Assembly (NCBI GenBank): GCA_001801485.1
Contig: MGXV01000003.1
Coordinates: forward strand, 10,289 to 50,318
Length of the DNA: 40,030 bases
Direction of reading: 5' to 3'
Origin: Gammaproteobacteria bacterium RIFCSPHIGHO2_12_FULL_37_14
GTDB taxonomy: Bacteria > Pseudomonadota > Gammaproteobacteria > DSM-16500
Shown here: positions 22,011-30,843 of the stretch, one piece after another
How positions within the stretch are numbered: the first letter of the stretch is position 1
Layout: every line of letters begins with the position of its first letter
Program-made: the position numbers and the translations under genes
The notes under the pieces: model-generated
What the model was told of the DNA's origin: nothing
The model's input: only the letters and a program-made list of their open reading frames with translations
The model's database searches: none

Positions 22011-23939
22011 ATGCTCACATGCTGGATATATATGATCAAATATTTTCGAAAAATTGTAGAATTGACCAAAGCGGGATTATTGTATTTTATTTTATCTTTT
22101 ATATTAATATGTATTATTCCAATATGGGTGCTGAAACTTAGCTATGAATTGAAAAAAATCCCAAGTAATTTTGAATATACAGCAGATATATTTTCATTAG
22201 ATAATTTTTATAATGAAAAATTAAAACGATTTGAAGGAGAAAGAATATCAAAAACATATTTTAAATACCGCGTGATTGAAAAAACTGCTACTTATCTTGC
22301 TATCGAAGTAACATTTGATGTAAAGGAATTGAATGAGACGCCAATTTTTTCAGTAACCAGATTATATTATATTAACCCATATACTCATCAACATATTTCA
22401 ATGAATAACTTAAAAAATAGAAATGGATTTCTATTTGCACCAATGTATTCAGATAAATCTAATTATATTTATTGGCATGTTAATTATGATGCACCTGCAA
22501 CGTTAAAATTTGTTAAATCCGAAAAAATTAATGGATTGAAAGTATATAAATATCATGCGTATTACGAAGCAGATCAAACTGAGAATCTCAGTTACTTACC
22601 CGATGTGCCAGAGAAACGTGGTATTCATACTACTATAAATTTAACATTGTGGATTGAACCTATATCGGGTTGGTTAATAAAATATGAAGATAGCACTTTA
22701 GCATATTACTATAATCGCATGACTGGTCAATACATAGAACCATGGAACAAATTTTCAAACCGATATACTCAAACAAGTATAGTAAATAATGTTAATTATG
22801 CATTCGTTTTAAAATGGAAATTTATTATTATTGATTATATAGTTCCAATTATTTTATTATTCCTGGCTTTTGTTTTTTTCTGGTTTGGCTATAAGAAAGC
22901 TAATTGGAGGTTTGTTAAACCCTCAATTATTTTATTTTTCAAAAAAGTTGAAAAAGTAACAATTTCAGGCTTGATTATTATTTTGCTTATTATAGCTATT
23001 GCTGAATTTGCTTATTACCTATCAGTGTATAAAAAAAAGCAATTACACTATAAAATAGGCATTTCGCTTTGGATCCATAATAATGCTTATATGAATGCAA
23101 TTAAGGGATTTAAAGATGGTTTAGCTGAATATGGTATTAATAATAACGAAAATGTAACATTTTATATTGAAAGTTCTAATGCAGATGTGGAAAAGCAAAT
23201 TAATATAATTCAATTATTTATTAATAAAAAATTTGATTTAATCTATACTTTAGGAACTCCGGGAAGTTTAATAGCAAAAGGTATAACAAAAAATATTCCC
23301 ATTGTATTCTCATTTGTAGCTTATCCTGTTGAAGTTAATTTAATTGATTCGCTGAGGTCTTCCAAGACCAATTTAGTTGGTTCGCGAAATTATATTCCCG
23401 CATCACAACAATTTTATTATTTTGAACAGCTCTATCCCAATGTAAAAAAACTTGGCTTTGTTCGCCATAAAGGAAATGAAAGTTCCGAAATTCAATTGAA
23501 GGAATATCAGCAATTATTTAGTAAACGTCATGTTCAATTAATCGATATTGCTGTAGTAGACGAGGATCATTTATCCCAACTATTACAGTCACCGTTAGGT
23601 TATGATTCGCTATACCTAGCATGTGATACCTTTATGCAAGGGAATGCTGGGCGGATAGCTGTTGATATTAGCCGTAAAAATAAAATACCGACTTTTACTT
23701 GTAATATGGAAAATGTTATCGATGGTGCATTAATAGGTTATGTTGCTGATCCCTATATTATTGGCAAAATAGCAGGTCGTAAAGCCGCTTTAATTCTTCG
23801 AGGAGCGGACCCTCAATGGTTATATAGTGAATCGCCTAAACAAGGATATCTAATAATTAATAGGACTACCGCTAAGTTACTAGGCATTGATATTCCAGAG
23901 GCAATATTACAAAAATCAGATTATATCATTGGAAAATGA
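22011..23939 (+). CDS. Membrane-anchored fusion: extracytoplasmic domain plus ABC-type substrate-binding domain
   Basis: The 642-aa protein has TM1 near residues 20-42, an extracytoplasmic beta-rich region (~45-262) resembling DUF3068/PorA-like proteins, TM2 (~268-290), a basic cytosolic linker, TM3 (~317-338) and a C-terminal periplasmic domain (~346-640) of the ABC_sub_bind family: KIGISLWIHNNAYMNAIKGF, then FDLIYTLGTPGSLIAKGI and IPIVFSFVAYPVEVNLIDSL. No transporter ATPase or permease genes are nearby. The gene lies between a response-regulator gene and a histidine kinase gene and overlaps the latter by 4 nt, so it is probably a ligand sensor. An alternative ATG is at 22032. The N-terminal family call is weak. 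Confidence 0.75.
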   Translation: MLTCWIYMIKYFRKIVELTKAGLLYFILSFILICIIPIWVLKLSYELKKIPSNFEYTADIFSLDNFYNEKLKRFEGERISKTYFKYRVIEKTATYLAIEVTFDVKELNETPIFSVTRLYYINPYTHQHISMNNLKNRNGFLFAPMYSDKSNYIYWHVNYDAPATLKFVKSEKINGLKVYKYHAYYEADQTENLSYLPDVPEKRGIHTTINLTLWIEPISGWLIKYEDSTLAYYYNRMTGQYIEPWNKFSNRYTQTSIVNNVNYAFVLKWKFIIIDYIVPIILLFLAFVFFWFGYKKANWRFVKPSIILFFKKVEKVTISGLIIILLIIAIAEFAYYLSVYKKKQLHYKIGISLWIHNNAYMNAIKGFKDGLAEYGINNNENVTFYIESSNADVEKQINIIQLFINKKFDLIYTLGTPGSLIAKGITKNIPIVFSFVAYPVEVNLIDSLRSSKTNLVGSRNYIPASQQFYYFEQLYPNVKKLGFVRHKGNESSEIQLKEYQQLFSKRHVQLIDIAVVDEDHLSQLLQSPLGYDSLYLACDTFMQGNAGRIAVDISRKNKIPTFTCNMENVIDGALIGYVADPYIIGKIAGRKAALILRGADPQWLYSESPKQGYLIINRTTAKLLGIDIPEAILQKSDYIIGK

Positions 23940-25507
23940 GTACTATGCTAACAATTAAAGGAAAGTTATTAATTAGTTTTTTTAGTTTGTCGATGCTAAT
24001 ATTTTTAGTTGGCATGATATTTTACAATCAGCTAAAAATATTAATACAACCTCTTTCTCCACAAAGTATTCCACAAAATGTTGACTTATTAGGAAAAAAT
24101 ATTGAAAAAAATGATTTAATATTTAAACTTTTATATCAACAATTATTAGTTAATAATCATTTTGAGAATTATATCTTAACTCAGCGCCTTCCTGAATTAC
24201 AAGAATATTACGCTAGCGATGCTGATTTGATTCGTATTTCCAATGAATTAAAAAATATTGATCCAAATTTTCCGAATGAATTAACTAATCAATTGAGATT
24301 AAGTGAAGACGAGCGCCAAAATCTTTTGAATATTTTAAAGTCTCAGAATGTATCGTTAATCAATGAATTAAATCCAACAAGCAATTATTCAAAAATTAAA
24401 AATAATGTTAGAAATATCATTAATCATTATTATCGTCAATCTGAACAATTTTCAAATGAGCTTGCTATAGTATCAGTTAAACTATCAGTGAAAAATGCAA
24501 ATAAAAAATTACAAGATAGTTTAAACACGACATTAATTATATTTATTGATGCGATAATTATCTCGATTATCTTAACAATTATTGCGTCTCGATTAATTAC
24601 CAAACCGATTGGTTTATTAAAGAAAAATCTTGAACAAGAAGGTATGGAAAATTTGAGTATTCCTATTGAGCCAACATTGTTACAGTTGCGAGGGGAAATT
24701 GGTGATTTAGCACGATCTTTTGACAAGCTAATTAATAAATTGAGATCGACAACTGTATTAAGAGATGAACTGATTAATGAAATTAAAGAAAGAAAGAAAG
24801 TTGAAAAAAAGCTTCGTCGTTTAGCTCTCAATTTACGTGAATCCAATCGGGCGCTTGATCAATTTGCCTATATTGCATCTCATGATTTACGTGCACCATT
24901 AAGAGCGATTGAAAATCTTGCTGATTGGATTCAACAAGATTCATATGGTCAATTTTCGGAAACTTCACGTAATCATTTTGATTTGCTAAAAAAACGAGTG
25001 GAGCGCTTAGATTCATTAATTAACGGTATACTTGATTATTCTAGAGCAGGAATTATGAGTAATTCTGAACAAATTATAGATATAAGAAAAATAGTTGAGG
25101 AGGTTGTTGATACCTTATCGCCATCTAAGCATGTTGATATTGTTATTGACTCTGAGTTACCAATCATAAAATGTAATAAGACCTCCATTACACAGATATT
25201 TCTTAATTTATTAAGTAATGCAATTAAGTATATTGATAAGCCTCAGGGTCATATTAATATTGGTTATAAACAAATTCCTAAATATCATCAATTTTATATA
25301 TCGGATAATGGTCCAGGAATTGAGCCAAAATTTCAAGATAAGATTTTCGATATTTTTCAAACATTGCAATCACGTGATACGACTGATAGCACCGGACTTG
25401 GATTGGCGATCGTTAAACGTATTATTGAAAAAAATGGCGGAAGAGTTTGGTTAACCTCTGAGATTGGCAAAGGAACAACTTTTTATTTTACTTGGCCACA
25501 AGTCTAG
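23936..25507 (+). CDS. Membrane-bound sensor histidine kinase
   Basis: The 523-aa protein has TM1 (11-30), a helical periplasmic region (31-197), TM2 (198-218), a HAMP linker, a short coiled coil, a HisKA domain with phospho-accepting His316 (FAYIASHDLRAPLRAIENL) and a HATPase_c domain with N box N428 (NLLSNAIKY), G1 ISDNGPGIEP, F box FDIFQ and G2 STGLGLAIV. All catalytic residues are intact. There is no attached receiver; the cognate partner is most likely the receiver-GGDEF-EAL protein two genes upstream. The ATGA overlap with the substrate-binding fusion couples their synthesis and suggests that the two form a sensing complex. Confidence 0.93.
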   Translation: MSTMLTIKGKLLISFFSLSMLIFLVGMIFYNQLKILIQPLSPQSIPQNVDLLGKNIEKNDLIFKLLYQQLLVNNHFENYILTQRLPELQEYYASDADLIRISNELKNIDPNFPNELTNQLRLSEDERQNLLNILKSQNVSLINELNPTSNYSKIKNNVRNIINHYYRQSEQFSNELAIVSVKLSVKNANKKLQDSLNTTLIIFIDAIIISIILTIIASRLITKPIGLLKKNLEQEGMENLSIPIEPTLLQLRGEIGDLARSFDKLINKLRSTTVLRDELINEIKERKKVEKKLRRLALNLRESNRALDQFAYIASHDLRAPLRAIENLADWIQQDSYGQFSETSRNHFDLLKKRVERLDSLINGILDYSRAGIMSNSEQIIDIRKIVEEVVDTLSPSKHVDIVIDSELPIIKCNKTSITQIFLNLLSNAIKYIDKPQGHINIGYKQIPKYHQFYISDNGPGIEPKFQDKIFDIFQTLQSRDTTDSTGLGLAIVKRIIEKNGGRVWLTSEIGKGTTFYFTWPQV

Positions 25508-25549
25508 CCTTATAATCGTTTTCCTATTAATCTCATTTGACGGTAGCCA

Positions 25550-26602
25550 ATGATCAAGAAATTTTTTTTTATAATTTGTTTAATGTTGAATAATTTAACT
25601 TGTTTCGCTTTTACACCCGAACAAATCGTTTTTTTTGGCGATAGTTTAAGTGATAATGGTAATCTATATCATCTATTGCTCAAAATTATTCCAAAGTCAC
25701 CACCTTATTTTGAGGGTCGTTTTTCCAATGGGCCAACATGGGCTGAAAATTTAGGTACGTATTTTTATAATCAATTTTATATTGATTATAAAATATATGC
25801 TTATGGTGGTGCGACAGCAATATTGCATACTCCTACTGATAAATTTATTGCTCCAATGACATTAGAAAATGAAATCAATCAATATACCTTTGATTCCATA
25901 TTCAAGAATAAACATGCAGTGCTGTACGCTATATGGATAGGCGGCAATGATTATTTATTTGATGCGACAACGAATGATATTCCATCGAGAGAAATTTTAA
26001 CTAACAAGGTTGTTGCAAAGATTATTTGGTCAATTGAGACTTTAATATCGCAAGGCGCTAAACATTTTTTAATACTGAATATGCCTGATTTATCCTTTAC
26101 TCCGTTTGCAAAAACGAATGGTCTAGTTGATAAACTGCATGATCTCAGTGTATTGCATAATCGAAAGTTAGATGCTGAGATGATCAATCTTAAAAATAGT
26201 TACCCTAAAGTGCAATTTACTTATATTGATATTTATAAAATTTTAAACGAATTGATTACTGATCCTGGAAAATTTAATGACATGTATCATGTTAATATTA
26301 CAGATACGGTACATGCTTGTTGGGAAGGCGGTTATACATTTGCTAGAACCATAGAAGAAATCAATAGAGATGGAAATTTAAATCAATTATCTAGGGACTC
26401 TCATTTTCCATTAAATGGGATGATACGTTATTCACCCGCATTGGCAGAGAGTTTCCGAGTAAATTTAGCCTTCAATCGAGGATTAATGCCATGTAATAAT
26501 GCAGATGAGTATATATTTTGGGATCAAATTCATCCAACAAAAATTGTCCACTATATTTTAGCAGAGTATATTTTAGAAAATTTGAACTTAAATATCACAT
26601 GA
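25550..26602 (+). CDS. Secreted GDSL lipase/acyltransferase of the PlaA/PlaC type
   Basis: The 350-aa protein has a signal peptide (MIKKFFFIICLMLNNLTCFA) and SGNH blocks: I VFFGDSLSDNGNL (Ser32), GGATAILHTP, III IWIGGND, and V WDQIHPTKI with the Asp/His. This arrangement matches secreted GDSL phospholipases/lysophospholipases and glycerophospholipid:cholesterol acyltransferases, including Legionella PlaA and PlaC, which act on host or bacterial membrane lipids after type II secretion. An insert rich in charged residues precedes block V. It lies 42 bp after the histidine kinase gene on the same strand, so it may be an output gene of that signalling operon. Confidence 0.85.
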   Translation: MIKKFFFIICLMLNNLTCFAFTPEQIVFFGDSLSDNGNLYHLLLKIIPKSPPYFEGRFSNGPTWAENLGTYFYNQFYIDYKIYAYGGATAILHTPTDKFIAPMTLENEINQYTFDSIFKNKHAVLYAIWIGGNDYLFDATTNDIPSREILTNKVVAKIIWSIETLISQGAKHFLILNMPDLSFTPFAKTNGLVDKLHDLSVLHNRKLDAEMINLKNSYPKVQFTYIDIYKILNELITDPGKFNDMYHVNITDTVHACWEGGYTFARTIEEINRDGNLNQLSRDSHFPLNGMIRYSPALAESFRVNLAFNRGLMPCNNADEYIFWDQIHPTKIVHYILAEYILENLNLNIT

Positions 26603-26633
26603 ATCAGATAGGGGTGTTAGCTAATATCTAAAA

Positions 26634-27839
26634 CTATCGTCGTTTGTTTTGAAAATATTCAACGGTGGTGGCGCATACTAAATCACCCCAGACATTTGTC
26701 ATTGTTCTAAAGCGATCCAAGATGCGATCAAAGGGTAATAGCAAACCGATCGCTGAAACAGGAACATTCACTGCTCGCAATACCATGACCATTGTAATTA
26801 AGCCGCCTTCTGGAATACCAGTTGCGCCCATACCAGCTAAGATAGCTGTTAAAAAGACACCAATTTGTGCAAGGATTGAAAGATCGTATCCCAAAACTTG
26901 AGAGAAAAAGAGCGCTGATACTGCCTCATACATAGCCGTACCCGCTAAGTTAATTGTGGTAGCAAGTGGTAATACAAATCGTGCTACTTCATCGCTAACT
27001 TTTTGTTCCTTAGCTACTAACATTGTTACTGGTAAAGTTGCCATTGAACTTGACGTTGCAAATGCTGTAATTAATGCATTTGATGCAGCTGAAATAAATT
27101 CTTTCGAATCTTTACCCACTAGGAAAATTACCAGCGCTAATTGCCAGATGATTTGCAAAAACAAACCGAATAGAAAAATAACAATGAACATTAACATGCC
27201 GCCTAAACTTTTTAGTAAAAGATGTTGTAAAGAAGCTTCTGCAATTGCTGCTGCTAATAATGAAAATAATCCTACTGGGGTAAGATACATCAACCAGATT
27301 ACCATTTTAATAAATACATCTCTTAATCCAGTAATAAAATCGATAACTGGATGAGCTGTCTTTCCGACTGAAAGACAGCTAATAGCAAATACGATGCTAA
27401 AAAATACGATAGGCATGATTTCATATTTTACTGCAGCTTCTAAAATATTAGGTGGAAATAGTGTTAAGAGATACGATGAAAAAGGTACAGGTTTTAAATC
27501 AATAGGTGTTGCATTTGCTAAAATTAAATTTGCTGCGACACCATTACCTGGTTGAAAGGTGTTTAATAAAACAAGGCCGATAAAAACGGCAACTGACACG
27601 CTAAACAAAACATAAGCTAATGTATAGATACCAATGGATCCCAATTTTTTTATCGCACCTAATGAAGCAATAGCACTGACCAGTGCGCAAAAAATTAGTG
27701 GTAAAACGATCAGCTTCAGCATGTTGATAAATACTTGACCAATCCATTTGATTGTTATCATTTGTTGAGGGAAAAAAATACCGCAAGCAATACCTAAGAA
27801 AATACTTAACACAATTAGCGGGAACATGTAGTTTTTCAA
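26634..27839 (-). CDS. Dicarboxylate/amino acid:cation symporter (DAACS family)
   Basis: The 401-aa inner-membrane protein has the GltP/DctA-type layout of about eight membrane helices with two re-entrant loops. Signatures: KLIVLPLIFCALVSAI, the serine-rich hairpin TAFATSSSMATLPVT, the NMxGT-like motif TINLAGTAMYEAVSALFF and GMGATGIPEGGLITM. It imports glutamate, aspartate or C4-dicarboxylates with Na+ or H+. The start is a TTG at 27839 preceded by AAGGA; the next ATG is four codons later without an RBS. Slightly short for the family but complete. Confidence 0.92.
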   Translation of the reverse strand: MKNYMFPLIVLSIFLGIACGIFFPQQMITIKWIGQVFINMLKLIVLPLIFCALVSAIASLGAIKKLGSIGIYTLAYVLFSVSVAVFIGLVLLNTFQPGNGVAANLILANATPIDLKPVPFSSYLLTLFPPNILEAAVKYEIMPIVFFSIVFAISCLSVGKTAHPVIDFITGLRDVFIKMVIWLMYLTPVGLFSLLAAAIAEASLQHLLLKSLGGMLMFIVIFLFGLFLQIIWQLALVIFLVGKDSKEFISAASNALITAFATSSSMATLPVTMLVAKEQKVSDEVARFVLPLATTINLAGTAMYEAVSALFFSQVLGYDLSILAQIGVFLTAILAGMGATGIPEGGLITMVMVLRAVNVPVSAIGLLLPFDRILDRFRTMTNVWGDLVCATTVEYFQNKRR

Positions 27840-27875
27840 CGCTTCCTTGCCTCCCGTCCCTTGAATACTTTTAGT

Positions 27876-27895
27876 ATAGCTATTTAAATAGCTAT
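27876..27895. promoter_or_regulatory. Perfect 20-bp palindrome upstream of the symporter gene
   Basis: The sequence ATAGCTATTT-AAATAGCTAT is a perfect palindrome that begins right after the stop codon of the Cys-rich gene and lies about 37 bp upstream of the symporter start. It overlaps a possible -10 element (TATACT on the minus strand). It is placed like a repressor operator for the symporter gene, or could act as a terminator of the Cys-rich gene. Confidence 0.5.
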
Positions 27896-28132
27896 TTACC
27901 TACCAATATTTCCAAAGGCTTGACAGCACTTGCTAATACTCATGCAACTGTTGCCTTCTAGGCAAGCAGGATCAACACATTGGCAAGAATCACCTCTTGG
28001 GCAACCACTGCTTCGTTGTTCACTACTATAATAACTTTTCCCACAATTGCTGCGATTACATCCATAAGCAATTGCGTAATTACTAAACAAAACTCCTAAA
28101 CATCCGATAATTATTGCTAATTTTATTTTCAC
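27896..28132 (-). CDS. Small secreted Cys-rich protein
   Basis: The 78-aa precursor starts with a signal peptide (MKIKLAIIIGCLGVLFSNYA then IA) and yields a ~55-residue mature protein with about nine Cys: YGCNRSNCGKSYY, GCPRGDSCQCVDPACLEGNS and CMSISKCCQAFG. A disulphide-bonded or metal-binding exported microprotein is likely. The start is a GTG at 28132 with AAAGGAG 7 nt upstream. No family recognised. It is upstream of, and on the same strand as, the symporter, with a palindrome between them. Confidence 0.7.
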   Translation of the reverse strand: MKIKLAIIIGCLGVLFSNYAIAYGCNRSNCGKSYYSSEQRSSGCPRGDSCQCVDPACLEGNSCMSISKCCQAFGNIGR

Positions 28133-28300
28133 GTGAAATCTCCTTTAAACTTTGTTAGAGAGTTTACAGTGATGATGATAATAATATTATATCATTGCTG
28201 AATGACTTATCTTTTCAGGAAGATGAGTTTGTTATAATAATGTGTTACTATAATATTTCTGATTAAATTTATTCCGCGACATGACATGCGAATGTGAGAT

Positions 28301-29623
28301 ATGATCAACGTTTTTTTGATAATCGTAGCGGCAATTTTAGTATTACTGAACGCATTTTTTGTTGCGGCTGAATTTGGTATGGTAAAGATACGCCAAACGC
28401 GTATTGCTGCAATAAAAAACACTTACGGATTTCGTGGGAAAATATTATTTGAAATTAGTAAACATTTAGATGCTTATCTATCCGCATGCCAATTAGGCAT
28501 CACACTTGCTTCACTAGGATTAGGCTGGATAGGAGAACCTGCATTTGCTCATTTACTCGAGCCTGTATTTGCGAAAATGGGTGTTGTTTCACCGGATGCT
28601 CTTCATGCAACCGCATTAACTCTGGCTTTTATTTTAATTACTTTTTTGCATATTGTAGTTGGAGAATTATTACCAAAATCAATTGCTATTCGACAAGCCG
28701 AAATGGTATCCATTTGGACGGCTTTGCCATTATATGGATTTTATTGGTTAATGTATCCAGTGATTTGGTTTATGAATAGTTGTTCAAATATTTTGTTGAG
28801 ATGGTTGCAACTTAGTAAACAATGGTCTGGCGACCATTTTTATTCTGTAGCTGAAATTAAATTGATTTTGAGTAGTACCTATCTTCATGGGAAATTAACT
28901 AAATATGAAAAGAATATATTAGAGCATACACTTGATTTAGGTGATTTGAAGGTAACGGATGTGATGCGACCTGTTGACGATATGATTATGATAAATGCCG
29001 CTCTTTCCCCTCAAGAAGCTTTAGATATTGTTAATAAATATCGTTATAGTCGTTATCCTATTTACGATAATCAGGCGCATACAGTGATTGGTATTGTACA
29101 TGTCAAAGATATATTTTCTGAGTTGTATGAAAAAAAAGAAATCCTTAATTTGAGAAATATTATGCATCCTGTGTTAAAGATTTCACGACGTTTGCCAGCA
29201 CTGGAATTAATGCGAAAATTTCGTGAAGGCATGCCACATTTTGCTTTAGTTTATAGTGGAGGAGAAGATCATTTAATTGGATTCGTTACGCTAGATAATT
29301 TATTACATATATTAGTAGGTCGTATCAAAGATGAGTTTCATCATACTCGCGATGATTGGATAAAGAATGACGATGGTAGTTTTTTTATTCCTGGAAATGC
29401 CTCGATTTACACGCTGGAACGCGCTTTAAATATTGATATCGAATTGGAAAATATTGAAGATGAAATAGATACGATAAATGGTTTAATTACTTCTCGGTTA
29501 AAAGCTATGCCCACAATAGGGCAAAAAATTGAATTTAATCAATTTACAATTATTGTTGAGAAAATGAAAGGGCCAAGAGTTTTGCATGTTCGTGTGTATC
29601 GACGAGTAGATAATATGCTTTGA
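28301..29623 (+). CDS. CNNM/CorC-family (TlyC-type) membrane protein
   Basis: The 440-aa protein has an N-terminal CNNM/DUF21 membrane domain (LNAFFVAAEFGMVKIRQTRI, then CQLGITLASLGLGWIGEPAF and VVGELLPKSIAIR), a pair of CBS domains (VTDVMRPVDDMIMI; IVHVKDIFSELY; FVTLDNLLHIL) and a C-terminal CorC_HlyC domain (DDGSFFIPGNASIYTLERAL, IDTINGLI). These proteins are linked to Mg2+/Co2+ efflux and to resistance to membrane stress; older annotation as hemolysin is misleading. It is monocistronic, with an A/T hairpin after it. Confidence 0.92.
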   Translation: MINVFLIIVAAILVLLNAFFVAAEFGMVKIRQTRIAAIKNTYGFRGKILFEISKHLDAYLSACQLGITLASLGLGWIGEPAFAHLLEPVFAKMGVVSPDALHATALTLAFILITFLHIVVGELLPKSIAIRQAEMVSIWTALPLYGFYWLMYPVIWFMNSCSNILLRWLQLSKQWSGDHFYSVAEIKLILSSTYLHGKLTKYEKNILEHTLDLGDLKVTDVMRPVDDMIMINAALSPQEALDIVNKYRYSRYPIYDNQAHTVIGIVHVKDIFSELYEKKEILNLRNIMHPVLKISRRLPALELMRKFREGMPHFALVYSGGEDHLIGFVTLDNLLHILVGRIKDEFHHTRDDWIKNDDGSFFIPGNASIYTLERALNIDIELENIEDEIDTINGLITSRLKAMPTIGQKIEFNQFTIIVEKMKGPRVLHVRVYRRVDNML

Positions 29624-29678
29624 CAGCATTTTCTGTCGAATCTTTTATGTTAAAATTTAATATACGACACAATATTGA

Positions 29679-29719
29679 CTAAGAAAAAAAATGTTTTTAA
29701 TGTAATCATTTTTTCTTAG
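29679..29719. terminator. A/T-rich hairpin terminator
   Basis: CTAAGAAAAAA pairs with TTTTTTCTTAG across a loop between the CNNM/CorC gene and yheT. The base of the stem is CTAAG/CTTAG with a long A-T stack. It can act as an intrinsic terminator in either direction. Confidence 0.6.
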
Positions 29720-29762
29720 ACATTAAAATTGTAAAAATGGAAGGAAAGGTAATGGAGAAGTT

Positions 29763-30734
29763 ATGAATGATAATCAATTCAAACCAGCATGGTGGTTACC
29801 AAATTCTCATTTACAAACTTTATGGCCAGTTATTTGTCGTCGCAATATAAAAAATTTACCGATAGAAAGAGAGCGGCTTGATTTACCAGATGGGGATTTT
29901 GTTGATTTAGATTGGATAGGTCGCCAGCAGGCAGGACCACTTGTTTTAATTTTGCACGGATTAGAGGGTTCAATCGATTCACATTATGCGAAAGGAATGT
30001 TAAAAACTATTTACCAACAATCGTGGCGTGGTGTTTTCATGCATTTTCGTGGTTGTAGTGGTGAACCTAATCGATTGCCTCGTAGCTACCACTCCGGTGA
30101 AACAGGCGATGTTGAACAAGTAATAAAAATTTTATTAAATCGCGAACCAGATTTAGCGATAGCAGTAGTTGGTTTTTCATTAGGAGGCAATGTTTTATTA
30201 AAGTGGTTAGGTGAAACAGGAATTAACAATCCACTAAAAGCAGCCATTGCCATCTCTGTGCCGTTTGAATTACATAAAGCTGCCGCAAGAATTCAAAAGG
30301 GATTTTCTAAATTTTATCAGTGGTATTTTATGAAATGTTTACGCGAACGTCTCTCGTACAAATTCCAAGTCAAACCTCCTCATGTTGATCCTTTGCTTAT
30401 TTATAAAGTTAATTCGATGTATGAATTTGATGATAAAATCACTGCGCCTTTACATGGATTTTCCGGTGTGAGTGAGTATTATTCAATTTCAAGTAGTCGC
30501 CAGTATCTAAGAAATATTTGTGTTCCAACTCTTATTCTGCATGCTAAAGATGATCCATTTATGACAGAAGATACTATTCCTGCTAAACATGAATTATCAT
30601 CACTGGTTCAGTTAGAAGTGACTGAAGCTGGTGGACATGTTGGCTTTGTATCAGGAAAATATCCTTGGAAACCTGAATATTGGTTAGAGAAACGTGTTCC
30701 CGGATTTTTAGAGGAACATTTATCTCGTTCTTAA
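29763..30734 (+). CDS. yheT: YheT-family alpha/beta hydrolase
   Basis: The 323-aa protein shows the YheT signature: FKPAWWLPNSHLQTLWPVI at the N-terminus, LILHGLEGSIDSHYAKGML (oxyanion region), FMHFRGCSGEPNRLPRSYHS, nucleophile elbow VVGFSLGGNVLLKWLG (Ser), acid region LILHAKDDPFM and the catalytic His in EAGGHVGFV. It is a cytosolic or membrane-associated carboxylesterase-like hydrolase of uncertain natural substrate, conserved in gammaproteobacteria. Full length, triad intact. Confidence 0.93.
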   Translation: MNDNQFKPAWWLPNSHLQTLWPVICRRNIKNLPIERERLDLPDGDFVDLDWIGRQQAGPLVLILHGLEGSIDSHYAKGMLKTIYQQSWRGVFMHFRGCSGEPNRLPRSYHSGETGDVEQVIKILLNREPDLAIAVVGFSLGGNVLLKWLGETGINNPLKAAIAISVPFELHKAAARIQKGFSKFYQWYFMKCLRERLSYKFQVKPPHVDPLLIYKVNSMYEFDDKITAPLHGFSGVSEYYSISSSRQYLRNICVPTLILHAKDDPFMTEDTIPAKHELSSLVQLEVTEAGGHVGFVSGKYPWKPEYWLEKRVPGFLEEHLSRS

Positions 30735-30843
30735 AATGTTTAAGTATAAATGAATATATAATTGATTTTCTTATACGTCTATTTCCTTCATCTGTTATCT
30801 GCTACAATTTGCCTTGATTCCCAGTCAGGGTTGCGGGTTTTTC

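Noticed and set aside
22011..23939. Component of an ABC importer
   Set aside because: No permease or ATPase gene is adjacent; the domain is fused to membrane helices and sits between signalling genes.
24436..24846. 136-codon minus-strand frame inside the histidine kinase gene
   Set aside because: Opposite a complete kinase with all motifs; no RBS and no family resemblance.
26956..27354. 132-codon plus-strand frame opposite the dicarboxylate symporter
   Set aside because: Shadow of the symporter gene; composition is that of reversed membrane-helix codons.
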